A stretch of DNA of 64,000 nt. Origin: Macrostomum hystrix (Eukaryota > Platyhelminthes > Macrostomidae). A model generated the notes under the pieces. The model did not search any database. It was not told where the DNA came from and saw nothing but the letters and a program-made list of their open reading frames with translations. The stretch's first letter is position 1. Each line of letters starts with the position of its first letter. Position numbers and translations under genes: made by a program. Below, in pieces: positions 23,686 to 36,464 of this stretch. Where the stretch lies: positions 21,223,001 to 21,287,000 of the forward strand of contig CATNEN010000038.1 in assembly GCA_950097015.1 (NCBI GenBank). The letters run 5' to 3'.

Positions 23686-25893
23686 AGCCAGCCCAACCAA
23701 GTAATTATTGACATTAAATAGGCCTACCCATATAAAAACGAAGCATAACTGTAGTTTTGTTCGCAAAATTTTTGTATGATTTTAAATGAACTGTTAATTA
23801 AGATTTATGATTGTAAACAATAAAACTGATTAACTGTGTCAAGACAAGTCATAGGGGGCCTACAAAACTTATTAAGGCATTCAGTGATTTAAAACACTGC
23901 CATGAAAGCCAATTACAGTGGGTAGAAATGCCTAACCCAGTAGATCCCAGTATTGACCAAAAAAATTGTTTAATATTTTCAGTTTTGCTTTCACTTTCTT
24001 TTTATATTTTCTATGATTATAATTTTATATGCCTATGTCTAGCTTATTGATTTCAGGGCAATGGCTACTATAGGGCCTATATGTTTTAATTTTTGGACAT
24101 ATCACATTGGATGTCTAGATATCTAGCAATCACTTTATCTATGTATATGAAACTCTAGTCTTGATTCCATTGGTAGGTAGGCTAAAATTCTGTATGCATT
24201 TGTACAACACAATTTTAATATAGAAAGTCAGGACTAATGTGATAATTATGGTGCAAATCGACACTTGGGATCCTCAGCCCTAGTTAAAACAGCATCCTTT
24301 GAAATTCTGATGTCAGGAAACTTTCAGCTTCTAAAAGCCTGGCAATTTCATATACCCCTGAATATAGGGCTGCAATTCCTAGCTAAAGCTTATAAAGAAG
24401 AGTTGGTATTCTTTTTATCTATATTATAGTAGCCAAGTGTTTTGTTTTAACAATTATCTAGAGTTAAAATGATTTTAAAACTGCTTAAATTTGTTGTATT
24501 TTTGTGCTTTTTTCCCCAAATTAATTTTTAATATGTGGTAAGCAATAATTAGAATTAAAGGGCTGATAGTGTGAGGTTTACATTCTGAGAGTACTAGGGG
24601 ATGACATCTCTAATTTCAAGACAAGCTCCTAAAATAAACAGTAGGGTTGCTGCCACCTTGGTCAGAAGGGTCAATTGTCTTGAGACTTATCTTGCCTTTT
24701 GACCTATTAGAAAATAACTAAAACATGTAAAGTTAAGACTTAGAGAAAATTGTCTGTGGACAACTTCCACACAATCAAATTGCTGCTGAATGGAGTCATA
24801 GATTGGTCTTAATGGTTTCTAAGAGATTGTCTCTTATCCAAGATTTAATCTCTAATTAGCTAATTACAGGAGTCAATCACATATCCATGAGATTTTGCAT
24901 GGGATACTCTTATGCAAGAGAAATCCTAGCAATTTTATATTACTAGAGTAGTCCTTTAAGTCCCTAGATACAGGAAACATATCCAAATTTAACCTTCTTG
25001 TTGTCCTGTGGACAAGAGTAACTTTTAGATTTCGTACTGGTAGAGCTTCTCCAAGCTCAAGCTTGTGTCCTGTGCATGGGGCCTTGTCTGACATGGTGGC
25101 ATGGTGGCAAAGGCTGATTTTTATTGCTCTCGGTGTCTCGTATTTATTGACAGTTTGGACCCTATCCTGCACTGAAATTGGCTGGGGCCTTTCACGTGCT
25201 CTCATTGGCTGGAATGATCACACAGGCGGAAATTCCATGGGCGTGCCTAGACTGCCACGGAAAAACCGTGGAAATAACAGCCACAGTTCTGTACAGACAC
25301 CTTTTAAAGACACCAACTAAATTCTAAATAGGAGGATAGAGACTAAGCTAGACTAAACAGCGGCGATGGCTAACTAGTCAAAGGAGTGGGTACTGGTTAC
25401 TAAGCCTAATAACTAGTGACTCACTAAATTTGCTACGAATCTAATGGCTATGATTCCTAAAATTTGTTTGCATTCTTTCATGGTCTGGTTCTTAAATTTT
25501 AACTAGGCATTGATCTTTTAATGCTGTTGTTAGAACTAAGAAGCCTTGCTTTAAATAGAAAGTGTTTTGTTTGCATTATTTTTCTTACCTTTTAAATTTT
25601 TTTTCAGATATCTGTCGCTGGCTGTGCTGTCACATTAATTATCTGTGACACGGAGAAGATACCTAGGAAAAAATTGTTATTTAGATATACATTCAGCTAA
25701 TTATATTGCTGATTAAAAAACGAAACTTGACTAGTAAATTATCTTGTTGACCTTGTAATTATTAACGCCGTAAAGCTGCTAGAGCGTCGGCGGCCTAGCA
25801 GAGATTTAAGAGGACCAACTAAACGGCGCCGCTTGATTACGACAAACTCAATTTAGCTCTGTGGAATAGCTAATTTTAGAGCTTTTTTGCCAA
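23686..25893. other. Unique sequence upstream of DCUN1D3
   Basis: No coding exon found. An acceptor-like run of T then CAG at about 25600-25609 could begin a 5' untranslated exon of DCUN1D3 or be a trans-splice acceptor. The minus and plus open frames near 25000-25300 lack any recognisable domain. Confidence 0.4.
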
Positions 25894-28321
25894 ATGGGCA
25901 GTTGCTTATCTTTACGAGCGGCCGCCAATCCCGACATGATGCCGAAATCGCAGCAGCAGCAGCAGCAGTCGGGCAAGCGAAAGCGTCGACCGCCGCTGCC
26001 GGCGCCAAATTCAGCTTTGACAGCCGACGGTTCAGCCAAATCGAGCCGACTGCACGCTGGCGAAGTCTACGCCATTGGTGGCGAAGAGCGCACTGGATAT
26101 GGAGCTTCTTCATCTGTTGCAGCTGCCACCAATGAGTTTGACAGATTCTTTGCCTGCTATTCGTTTGAGGTGAGTTTTATTGAGCTCTTATGCTCAGATC
26201 GCTAAATCCTGACCAGATCCTCGAATAGATCGCTAATCCTGTCCTTATCCTCAAATAAATCTCTAAATCCCGTCCTTATCCTCAAATAAATCTCTAAATC
26301 CCGTCCTTATCCTCAAATAAATCTCTAAATCCTGTCCTTATCCTCAAATAAATCTCTAAATCCTGTCCTTATCCTCAAATAAATCTCTAAATCCCGTCCT
26401 TATCCTCAAATAAATCTCTAAATCCCGTCCTTATCCTCAAATAAATCTCTAAATCCTGTCCTTATCCTCAAATATATCTCTAAATCCTGTCCTTATCCTC
26501 AAATAGATCTCTAAATCCTGTCCTTATCCTCAAATAGATCTCTAAATCCTGTCCTTATCCTCAAATAAATCTCTAAATCCTGTCCTTATCCTCAAATAGA
26601 TCTCTAAATCCTGTCATTATCCTCAAATAGATCTCTAAATCCTTCCCAGATCCTCAAATAGATCTCTAAATCCTTCCCAGATCCTCAAATAGATGTCTAA
26701 ATCTTACCAAGATCCTCAAATAGATGTTAAAATCCTCCCCAGATCCTCAAATAGATTTCTAAATGCTTCCCAGATCCTCAAAGTGATCTCTTAACCCTGA
26801 CCAGACCCTCATATATATCGCTAAATCCTGTCCTTATCCTCAAATAGATCGTAAAATCCTGATCTGGTCCTCAAATAAACCCCTAAATCCTGACGAAATC
26901 CTCAAAAAACCACATTCTAGCACAGAATCACAGATTCTGTAAATTTCAGACACCATGATAATATCATTCTAAGCTAGGTGATTCACGTTCCTCTCCAGGT
27001 TGATGCCAACGATGCCGCCGCAACTTCGTCCCTGTCGCCGCCCGGTCGCATCGGCGCTGGCGGCGTAGCTCGCCTCTGCCGGGACCTCGGCCTCGACCCA
27101 GTGGACATTCGCGTCCTCCTGCTTGCCTGGCTGTGCAGGGCTCGGGAGATGTGCGCCTTCACCGAGGCCGAGCTCCGGCGCGGCTGCGCTGCCCTTCGCC
27201 AGGCCGAGGCGCCGACACCGGAAGGTCTGCGAGCTGCGTTAGATGCTAGGCTTGACGCAATGACCGCTAGCAGCGGTCGCTTGTCTGCCGATCCTTTCGA
27301 CCCTAAGGACGGTGAGTTTGTGCAGTCTAGCTTAATGTACGGTTTATAAGCCCGCATATGTCTTTGATATTGCCGCCCTTGTGTAACTGGCTTTGATGTT
27401 GCCGCCCTTGTGTAACTGGCTTTGTAACTGGCTTTGATGTTGCCGCCCTTGTGTAACTGGCTTTGTAACTGGCTTTGATGTTGCCGCCCTTGTGTAACTG
27501 GCTTTGTAACTGGCTTTGATGTTGCCGCCCTTGTGTAACTGGCTTTGATATTTCCGCTCTTGTGTGAATGGCTTTGATGTTGCCGCCCTTGTGTAACTGG
27601 CTTTGATGTTGCCGACCTTGTGTAACTGGCTTTGATATTGCCGCTCTTGTGTAACTGGCTTTGATGTTGCCGACCTTGTGTAACTGGCTTTGATATTGCC
27701 GCTCTTGTGTGAATGGCTTTGATGTTGCCGACCTTGTGTAACTGGCTTTGATATTGCCGCTCTTGTGTGAATGGCTTTGATGTTGCCGCTCTTGTGTAAC
27801 TAACTGGCTTTGATGTTGCCGCCCATTTCTAAGTCGCTTTTATGTTGCCTTGGTTTTATAAGTCTCTTTGACTTTGCCGCCCTTGTGTGACAAACTTATT
27901 GTCTATATTGTATTATATTGATATAACATTATAATATAATTATAAATACAATTTGACATTCCATTTCTCACCAGTTGACGCCGCCTTCAAAGATCTGTAC
28001 CGGTGGGCCTTCGACTTTGGTCTGGAGTCGGGTCAGCGCACCCTACAGCTGCCGATGGCCACGGACCTCTGGGCGCTAATTTTTGAGGCCCGTCCAACAG
28101 GCGCGCCTCCGTTGCTAGGCGCCTGGCTAACTTGGCTACAGTCAGGTGCGTCAGGTGTCAAAGGTGTCAGTAGGGACACGTGGAACATGTTTTTAACCTT
28201 TGTTGACACCTGCGGCAGCGACTTATCAGCCTACGATCATAACGAAGCTTGGCCGTCTTTAATTGACGACTTTGTTGAAGCTGAAACTGATCGTGCCAAT
28301 CAGAATCTGCTAAATTGCTAA
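25894..28321 (+). CDS. DCUN1D3: DCUN1D3: defective-in-cullin-neddylation 1 domain protein 3
   Basis: Three exons, 25894-26169, 26999-27311 and 27975-28321, join in phase to 311 residues. The protein starts MGSCLSL, a myristoylation/palmitoylation-type N-terminus as in vertebrate DCUN1D3, where it places the protein at membranes. After a Q run and a basic KRKRRP patch comes the PONY/DCUN1 domain (about residues 75-300): FRVLLLAW-type segment DIRVLLLAWLCRAREMCAF, FKDLYRWAFDFGLESGQRTL, GVKGVSRDTWNMFL and EAWPSLIDDFVEAE. Family members bind cullins and the NEDD8 E2 and promote or modulate cullin neddylation; DCUN1D3 can also hold cullins away from the nucleus. The full domain is present with no break. 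Introns 1 and 2 are each filled by their own minisatellite. Start choice rests on the MGxC context and the absence of a better upstream Met. Confidence 0.93.
26205..26905. repeat. Intronic minisatellite, 31 bp unit
   Basis: The core is CCTCAAATAAATCTCTAAAT followed by CCTGTCCTTAT. The array decays toward its 3' end. It fills DCUN1D3 intron 1 (26170-26998). Confidence 0.95.
27360..27880. repeat. Intronic minisatellite, 29 bp unit
   Basis: The core is CTTTGATGTTGCCGCCCTTG then TGTAACTGG, with a 12-bp duplicated TTTGTAACTGGC in some copies. It fills DCUN1D3 intron 2 (27312-27974). Confidence 0.95.
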
Positions 28322-28379
28322 AATAACAACTATTATAACAACACGTAAAGCTTGTCTGTCTGTTTCTACTTGTCTCTGT

Positions 28380-28445
28380 CACACCCACCCAATGGACTGA
28401 AAATCGAACTCCCGACCTCCTGTCTGATAGGTCAAAAGTCAATGG
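28380..28445 (-). repeat. tRNA-like SINE fragment, second copy
   Basis: The minus strand reads GACTTTTGACC, an 8-base insert relative to the copy near 195-245, then AGGAGGTCGGGAGTTCGATT. It lies just downstream of the DCUN1D3 stop codon. Confidence 0.35.
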
Positions 28446-28511
28446 CTTTAACAGTAGAAAGACAACGTGGAGACATTTTAAATACCCACATTTTTTCTCT
28501 CTCTCTTAGAA

Positions 28512-29000
28512 CAGGGGTAGGCAAACTTATTTGCTGGCGGGCCAAAGAGAGAACCTAAAAGACGACAGCGGGCCGCATTGACTGTATAAATAAGAGATAG
28601 GGGAGAGATTAGACACGGGAGAGATCAGACACGGGAAAGATTAGACACGGGAGAGATTAGACACGGGAGAGATTAGACACGGGAGAAGTTAGACACGGGA
28701 GAGATTAGACACGGGAGAGATCAGGCACGGGAAAGATTAGACACGGGAGAGATTAGACACGGGAGAGATCAGACACGGGAAAGATTAGACACGGGAGAGA
28801 TTAGACACGGGAGAGATTAGACACGGGAGAGATCAGAAACGGGAAAGATTAGACACGGGAGAAATTAGACACGGGAGAAATTAGACACGGGAGAGATTAG
28901 ACACGAAAATCGGTCATTCGGTTTGAGTTCTATCGTGAAGTAGGCATTGGGTATTTGAAATATCCGCCGTGGTCCCCAGAAGGAAGTTTGCGAAATCAAA
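28512..29000. mobile_element. Degenerate hAT-type MITE with internal minisatellite
   Basis: It begins CAGGGGTAGGCAAACTTAT and shares GCGGGCCAAAGAGAGAA and GACGACAGCGGGCCGCAT-type sequence with the complete element at 52956-53413. The middle (about 28600-28905) is a 16-bp array of GAGAGATTAGACACGG. The right terminal repeat is decayed (only a GAAGTTTGC-like remnant near 28990), so the 3' boundary is approximate. Confidence 0.6.
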
Positions 29001-29789
29001 TTCAAGTAGTTTTTTTAACAAAATAGCCCAAAATCTTGCCATCCGGCTACCCTTGTGATACGCAAGCATTGTGTCTATCTGTGTGTTAAGAGTGCTCTGA
29101 GCGTACGTTGTTCGTAAATACTTTTTTTTCGTTTATCGGCGTGATTAATGCTATCTGATTTAATTTTTATTCTATAGAAGTGATTGACACCTAATTATGA
29201 TAGTGTAATCAGGAAATATTTACTTTATTTTTGCCCGTTTCAAAATCTTAACAATAAGCTGCTGCTCCTTCTGCGGACTAGAACTTCAGACGGGACATTG
29301 TAAAAATAGACATAAGATTATCCCCTTTTTCTGAACCAGGTGTTCCCCTTTTGAGCTTGTAATCCTACATTATTAGTCCCTCTAATCTAATCCAAGCTGT
29401 TTCTCGCTGTAATTAATTCTGTTGTTCGCGACTAACTCTACAATCTAGCCATTTCTATAAATATAAATTCCCGAACAGGCAGTTTTTATGTGATACTTGA
29501 CTTCATTTTTTGCTTTGCTCTTTTGCGATTATCTGTTTGACTTTCTTGTTTCCTAAACTGGATCAGCTCAAGCTAACAAATCTGGGTTCGAATCTGTAAA
29601 TTGTGTTGTAATAAAATATTGTCTCACTGGTTTAGCATCTCCTTTGTCTCTCCCACTAATCCATTCTCACTGCTGCATTATCTACTCACTCTACTATATT
29701 GCATTGTCTAACACCTCAAATTTATAATCTATTGTTTCTCTCCTAACTCTAATGCTTCCTCTTCTTCCTCTATCTAGTATCTTCCTCTC
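29001..29789. other. Unique spacer
   Basis: No gene found. A B-box-like GGGTTCGAATC occurs at about 29583, but without a proper A box at tRNA spacing. The end of the stretch grades into a CT-rich repeat. Confidence 0.4.
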
Positions 29790-30160
29790 TCCTCGCCTCG
29801 CCTCGCCATCGCCTCGCTCTCCACTCCACCACCGCCTCTCTCTCCACATCGCCTACCTCTCCATTCTACCATCGCGTCCCTCTCCACTCTATCATCGCCT
29901 CCCTCTCCACTCTACCATCGCGTCCCTCTCCACTCTATCATCGCGTCCCTCTCCACTCTACCATCGCGTCCCTCTCCACTCTATCATCGCGTCCCTCTCC
30001 ACTCCACCACCGCCTCTCTCCACATCGCCTCCCTCTCCATTCTACCATCGCGTCCCTCTCCACTCTACCATCGCCTCTCTCTCCACTACCATCGCCTCTC
30101 TCTCCACTCTACCATCGCCTCCCTCTCCACTCTACTATCGCCTCCCTCTCCACTCTATTA
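29790..30160. repeat. Pyrimidine-rich minisatellite, 23 bp unit
   Basis: The core is CCCTCTCCACTCTACCATCG with TGT-free C/T-rich spacer; there are about 15 copies, several slightly shortened. Confidence 0.9.
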
Positions 30161-30164
30161 GACA

Positions 30165-33100
30165 AGTTTAATCTGACACGTGACACTTAAGTGCAGCACT
30201 ATATAAATAGAAGCTAGTTTTTATCTCTTAGACAAGTTTAATCTGACACGTGACACTTAAGTGCAGCACTAAATAAATAGAAGCTAGTTTTTATCTCTTA
30301 GAGAAGTTTAATCTGACACGTGACACTTAAGTGCCGCACTATATAAATAGAAGCTAGTTTTTATCTCTTAGACAAGTTTAATCTGACACGTGACACTTAA
30401 GTGCAGCACTAAATAAATAGAAGCTAGTTTTTATCTCTTAGACAAGTTTAATCTGACACGTGACACTTAAGTGCAGCACTAAATAAATAGAAGCTAGTTT
30501 TTATCTCTTAGAGAAGTTTAATCTGACACGTGACACTTAAGTGCCGCACTATATAAATAGAAGCTAGTTTTTTTATCTCTTAGACAAGTTTAATCTGACA
30601 CGTGACACTTAAGTGCAGCACTATATAAATAGAAGCTAGTTTTTATCTCTTAGACAAGTTTAATCTGACACGTGACACTTAAGTGCAGCACTAAATAAAT
30701 AGAAGCTAGTTTTTATCTCTTAGACAAGTTTAATCTGACACGTGACACTTAAGTGCCGCACTATATAAATAGAAGCTAGTTTTTATCTCTTAGACAAGTT
30801 TAATCTGACACGTGACACTTAAGTGCAGCACTAAATAAATAGAAGCTAGTTTTTATCTCTTAGACAAGTTTAATCTGACACGTGACACTTAAGTGCAGCA
30901 CTAAATAAATAGAAGCTAGTTTTTTTATCTCTTAGACAAGTTTAATCTGACACGTGACACTTAAGTGCAGCACTAAATAAATAGAAGCTAGTTTTTTTAT
31001 CTCTTAGACAAGTTTAATCTGACACGTGACACTTAAGTGCAGCACTATATAAATAGAAGCTAGTTTTTATCTCTTAGACAAGTTTAATCTGACACGTGAC
31101 ACTTAAGTGCAGCACTAAATAAATAGAAGCTAGTTTTTATCTCTTAGACAAGTTTAATCTGACACGTGACACTTAAGTGCAGCACTAAATAAATAGAAGC
31201 TAGTTTTTTTATCTCTTAGACAAGTTTAATCTGACACGTGACACTTAAGTGCAGCACTAAATAAATAGAAGCTAGTTTTTATCTCTTAGAGAAGTTTAAT
31301 CTGACACGTGACACTTAAGTGCCGCACTATATAAATAGAAGCTAGTTTTTATCTCTTAGACAAGTTTAATCTGACACGTGACACTTAAGTGCAGCACTAA
31401 ATAAATAGAAGCTAGTTTTTATCTCTTAGACAAGTTTAATCTGACACGTGACACTTAAGTGCAGCACTATATAAATAGAAGCTAGTTTTTATCTCTTAGA
31501 CAAGTTTAATCTGACACGTGACACTTAAGTGCAGCACTAAGTAAATAGAAGCTAGTTTTTATCTCTTAGACAAGTTTAATCTGACACGTGACACTTAAGT
31601 GCAGCACTAAATAAAAAGAAGCTAGTTTTTATCTCTTAGACAAGTTTAATCTGACACGTGACACTTAAGTGCCGCACTATATAAATAGAAGCTAGTTTTT
31701 ATCTCTTAGAGAAGTTTAATCTGACACGTGACACTTAAGTGCCGCACTATATAAATAGAAGCTAGTTTTTATCTCTTAGACAAGTTTAATCTGACACGTG
31801 ACACTTAAGTGCAGCACTAAATAAATAGAAGCTAGTTTTTATCTCTTAGACAAGTTTAATCTGACACGTGACACTTAAGTGCAGCACTATATAAATAGAA
31901 GCTAGTTTTTATCTCTTAGACAAGTTTAATCTGACACGTGACACTTAAGTGCAGCACTAAATAAATAGAAGCTAGTTTTTATCTCTTAGACAAGTTTAAT
32001 CTGACACGTGACACTTAAGTGCAGCACTAAATAAATAGAAGCTAGTTTTTTTATCTCTTAGACAAGTTTAATCTGACACGTGACACTTAAGTGCAGCACT
32101 AAATAAATAGAAGCTAGTTTTTTTATCTCTTAGACAAGTTTAATCTGACACGTGACACTTAAGTGCAGCACTATATAAATAGAAGCTAGTTTTTATCTCT
32201 TAGACAAGTTTAATCTGACACGTGACACTTAAGTGCAGCACTAAATAAATAGAAGCTAGTTTTTATCTCTTAGACAAGTTTAATCTGACACGTGACACTT
32301 AAGTGCAGCACTAAATAAATAGAAGCTAGTTTTTTTATCTCTTAGACAAGTTTAATCTGACACGTGACACTTAAGTGCCGCACTATATAAATAGAAGCTA
32401 GTTTTTATCTCTTAGACAAGTTTAATCTGACACGTGACACTTAAGTGCAGCACTAAATAAATAGAAGCTAGTTTTTATCTCTTAGACAAGTTTAATCTGA
32501 CACGTGACACTTAAGTGCAGCACTAAATAAATAGAAGCTAGTTTTTATCTCTTAGACAAGTTTAATCTGACACGTGACACTTAAGTGCAGCACTAAGTAA
32601 ATAGAAGCTAGTTTTTATCTCTTAGACAAGTTTAATCTGACACGTGACACTTAAGTGCAGCACTAAATAAAAAGAAGCTAGTTTTTATCTCTTAGACAAG
32701 TTTAATCTGACACGTGACACTTAAGTGCCGCACTATATAAATAGAAGCTAGTTTTTATCTCTTAGAGAAGTTTAATCTGACACGTGACACTTAAGTGCCG
32801 CACTATATAAATAGAAGCTAGTTTTTATCTCTTAGACAAGTTTAATCTGACACGTGACACTTAAGTGCAGCACTAAATAAATAGAAGCTAGTTTTTATCT
32901 CTTAGACAAGTTTAATCTGACACGTGACACTTAAGTGCAGCACTATATAAATAGAAGCTAGTTTTTATCTCTTAGACAAGTTTAATCTGACACGTGACAC
33001 TTAAGTGCAGCACTAAGTAAATAGAAGCTAGTTTTTATCTCTTAGACAAGTTTAATCTGACACGTGACACTTAAGTGCAGCACTAAATAAAAAGAAGCTA

Positions 33101-33191
33101 GTTTTTATCTCTTAGACAAGTTTAATCTGACACGTGACACTTAAGTGCCGCACTATATAAATAGAAGCTAGTTTTTATCTCTTAGACAAGT
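30165..33191. repeat. Satellite-like array, 70 bp unit, about 43 copies
   Basis: Each unit contains TAGACAAGTTTAATCTGACA, then the E-box palindrome CACGTG, the 10-bp perfect palindrome CACTTAAGTG, either CTATATAAATAG or CTAAATAAATAG, and GAAGCTAGTTTTTATCTCT. Copies are nearly identical. Rare variants (CTAAGTAAATAG; AAATAAAAAG) recur at about 31541, 32596 and 33016, so multi-unit blocks have been copied (the last two 420 bp apart, six units). No hammerhead ribozyme core was seen. Confidence 0.97.
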
Positions 33192-34075
33192 TAGAACCTC
33201 TTTTTTCTGTATCAAACTACTGCGTACTACTTACACTTGATGAGGTGAGTAGTTATGTGAGTGTTTTGTAACGCTTCTCTCAAAGTTTCTTGTCGCGATT
33301 CAAGTGAAAATAATCTTTTTTTCTGTCTCTCCAGACTATTGTGAGAGTCATACCTCAACTGGCTGTGTTTTTCTTCGCGTTTTAGTTCTTTTTAACACAA
33401 AGTCGGCACGCATGCATACAGTTGCTATCCCAATGTTTTGTAAGCCGTTTACGCTTCGCAGTATTTATTTAACCGAACAAACCAGCCCCTATATAGATAG
33501 TGTGAACTTGAACTATTGCAAATCTGTGTTTTCTTTGATTAGCAACAAGAAATAAGCACCTTAATTGATTCAGAAACCATATTTGTCTTGCTTTGATTTG
33601 CTTTGTCTTTTACACTTTTTTCCTATTCTCAAAGTCTCCGCATATAGTTTAAAGTTGTAACGCTTGTAAAATTATAACAAGTAATTATTAGACTTAGTCA
33701 CTTTAAACTCACATTTTTATTAGTCATTTAATTTGCTTCTGCGTTTCCCCAGAAACCTCACACTGTGTACCTAGTATGTGTTAAATATATTTAAGCATTA
33801 GGCTTCACTTATAATGATAAAATGTCTGCAAATTCGCTGTTAAATTGCTGTATGCGCCATAGATACTACTCGTGGCGACTGATAGTCAGTTATGCTCAAA
33901 CTAATTGCTAGTATACTGAACCTCTCCAAAAATTGTTGCTTTAGTTTTTTAACATTTTATACTCGTAGAAAAGAAAACATACTAAAGCACTAAGCCTGCT
34001 TAGCAATCACAGTGAGACAGGTTGGAGTCCGAGGCTGCATTTTAATGATCTCGAGGCGAGCAAGTACGAGCGAAG
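33192..34075. other. AT-rich spacer
   Basis: An 83-residue plus-strand open frame (33304-33555) has no recognisable features. The spacer lies between the 70-bp satellite and the piggyBac remnant, and its right part may include the decayed piggyBac end. Confidence 0.4.
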
Positions 34076-35025
34076 CTACATCTGTGCTGCATGCCACTCG
34101 GCAAAACACAAGGCTGCGCACAGTCCAGGGTTGCCTTCGCATGAGCCACAGCAGAAGACGGTTTTCTTGGCCTGACAGTTCCTATAGCACTGCCTGCACC
34201 GCTTTGTTGGTCGAGCCTGCGCTTCGGTGGCTTCAATGCGCTTCAGCAAGAGCTGTTGATGAGCCGATGCAGGCTGCTGCTGTGTCCGAGCAGCTCGAAT
34301 ACGGCCTGTTCCAGTGGAGTCGATAAAGTTCTTGATGATGGTTGCCAAAGACTTTAGAAACTCGAGTTTACCACCGCAAGATCGGTACACAATCTAGCCT
34401 TTTCTGGCTTGCACAAGAGAAAGATGCGCGCCGAGCTTTGTGGGCCACTTCTGAGTCCGCCGGCTTGGGTTGTATGGCTGCAAGGCAGAGTCCATGCCAG
34501 CCTGTCGACACCACCCATAAACATGTTGTATAATACAACTGTCTGTGGCTTCTGCTCGATGACCAGTCCATTTCCACGCACAATCCGGTGAACAGGGTGA
34601 GGTTGGGCTACGCCTTGTGTGTTGAGGAAATCAACTCTTTAGACCCGAGCTCTTTCTGTCGGTTATTTTTAACGCCAGAACATTGCCTCTGCGCATAAGC
34701 GAGCTGCTTGGAGCTTGGTTTTCTTGGATGCAACGAAGACCATCTCGCTCACCGCAATCGGCACGAACTATGCAAGTCAGCAGCTCCGCTGCAGCAGATA
34801 CATCGCAAGACGATACGATTCGAACCAACTAGCGCAGAAGACATGATAACCTAAATCTAATACCTACCTAACTGCTTGCAGCAGGACCCTTTCACTCAGA
34901 AACAACCCGCCACACCAGAGACCTCGAGCTCGACCTCGACTGCTCATTTTCAGCCCTGCTAGAGTGTACTAAGAAGTTGCTGACGTAACCGGATCTAGCT
35001 TCGCAAAGACAATACAGTTTAATAC
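34076..35025 (-). pseudogene. piggyBac-like transposase, C-terminal half, decayed
   Basis: In reading order on the minus strand: IKLYCLCEARSGYVSNF just below 35025 (the conserved block after the first catalytic Asp region), SLMRRGNVLALKITDRKSS near 34700, YNMFMGGVDRL near 34515 (this holds the third catalytic Asp), and a C-terminal Cys-rich domain CRQCYRNCQAKKTVFCCGSC, ending LCFAEWH at 34090. These blocks sit in different frames or are separated by stops, so the gene is broken. The N-terminal half lies at 41358-41890, on the far side of the Tc1 insertion, and the frame reads directly across the empty TA site. Confidence 0.85.
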
Positions 35026-35945
35026 TACACTCAGCCACATTGAAAAGTTTCCACCCTAGCGCGCGAAGGGGCAACGTTTTGGTCTGTGGAGATATTCGTG
35101 GTTTGAGCCATAGACAAATATATAATCCGGAATCGACCGAAGCAAAGGAACAGCAAAGAAACAAAGTACGCGAGCATGGGTGACAACTCGCCCAGAACAG
35201 GTTCAGTAACGCGTATAGCAGCCACGTGAGTGCAGCAGAGCGCTCACTCTCCGGGGCATCCCCAGAACCAGGCGTCGCAGAAAATCTTGCGGTAGTTGTT
35301 GCCATGCAGTAGACAGTGATTCGCGCAGTTGGGCAACATTTTGCGGCGGATTGTCGCGCCGAATCGAGCGCTTCAGGTAATCCCAAACGTGCTCTATGGG
35401 ATTCATGTCCGGTGATCGGGACGGCCAGCGCAAGGTTCGCAGGTGCAGCAGCTCCTTCAGATGCGCCACAGCGGCTGCGCGATGCGGTGGGGCGTTGTCG
35501 TCTTGGAGGACGCAGTTCCCCACGCCACCACATGAAGCATCAATGAAGGGCAGCAGGCGCGTCTGTAGAAGGTTGGCGTACGACTCGGCAGTCACAGTCG
35601 CATCCAGGAACACGAGCTCCGTCTTCGCGTGCATTGTGATGCCTGCCCACACGTGAATAGAAGCTGACTGGCTCTCAGAGTTTTGCACGTGCTGCGGCAG
35701 CATCTCCTGGCGCGGCTGGCGCCACACGCGAATGCGGCCGTCGGCACGGAACAATCGAAAGCGGCTCTCATCTGTGAAAATCACTCGCCGCCACTGCTGC
35801 TGCCTCCAGTGGACCCTTTGCATTGCCCATTGTTCCCGGCTGGCCACATGGGTTGGGGTCAGGCGTGACCGTTTGCGCATCTTACGGGATCGCAGCCCCG
35901 ACTCCCGCAATCGTCGTCGGATGGTTTGGGCGCTCAGGACATTCC

Positions 35946-36154
35946 TGTTATGTTAGAAGTCAAGGCGAGTGTGTGCGAGCTACGAAACGCTTAAAGCCAG
36001 CGATGGGCAGAGAGCCGATATATATATTATTGTTTAGTCAAGTGCAGTGAGCAATGTACATTGTACGCGTCAATGGGGGACTGGGGGGCAGGTGCACTGA
36101 GAGAGAAAGAGAAAGACTGCACATCGGCTAGCCAGCATCGATCATTACACAACA
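35946..36154 (-). repeat. 3' LTR of the gypsy element
   Basis: 209 bp, TG...CA ends in sense orientation (TGTTGTGTAATG ... CATAACA). Compared by eye it is identical to the other LTR. It contains a TATATATATTATTG-like AT stretch that could serve as a core promoter. Confidence 0.95.
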
Positions 36155-36464
36155 CCTCCTTACATTGAAAAGTACGAATATAATGGCACGAAAAGAGTAG
36201 AACGAATATAGTAGCACGAATGGAGTCGCACGAAAACAGTTGAATGGGGAAAAATAAAAACATTGAAATATTTTACGATCATATGGAACAATACAATATT
36301 AATGTTGAAAAATATCATTTTAGACCGTTTGTTAAATCGCACGCTTGAGCAGCAAAGACAACACATCAACTTCTGCCATTCCTCCTTTCACCAAAATTAT
36401 AGGAACTTAAAAAGAGCTTCCAGTTCATTTAAATTCAGTCAACAGTCATTTTTCACTCAAAAGT

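Noticed and set aside
25063-25320. 85-residue plus-strand frame upstream of DCUN1D3
   Set aside because: No homology, no splice context, and the opposite strand is equally open.
29560-29610. tRNA gene suggested by GGGTTCGAATC
   Set aside because: No A box at correct spacing and no acceptor-stem pairing could be drawn.
30165-33191. Possible hammerhead ribozyme satellite or CRISPR-like array
   Set aside because: No CTGATGA or GAAA core pairing, and units are contiguous without unique spacers.
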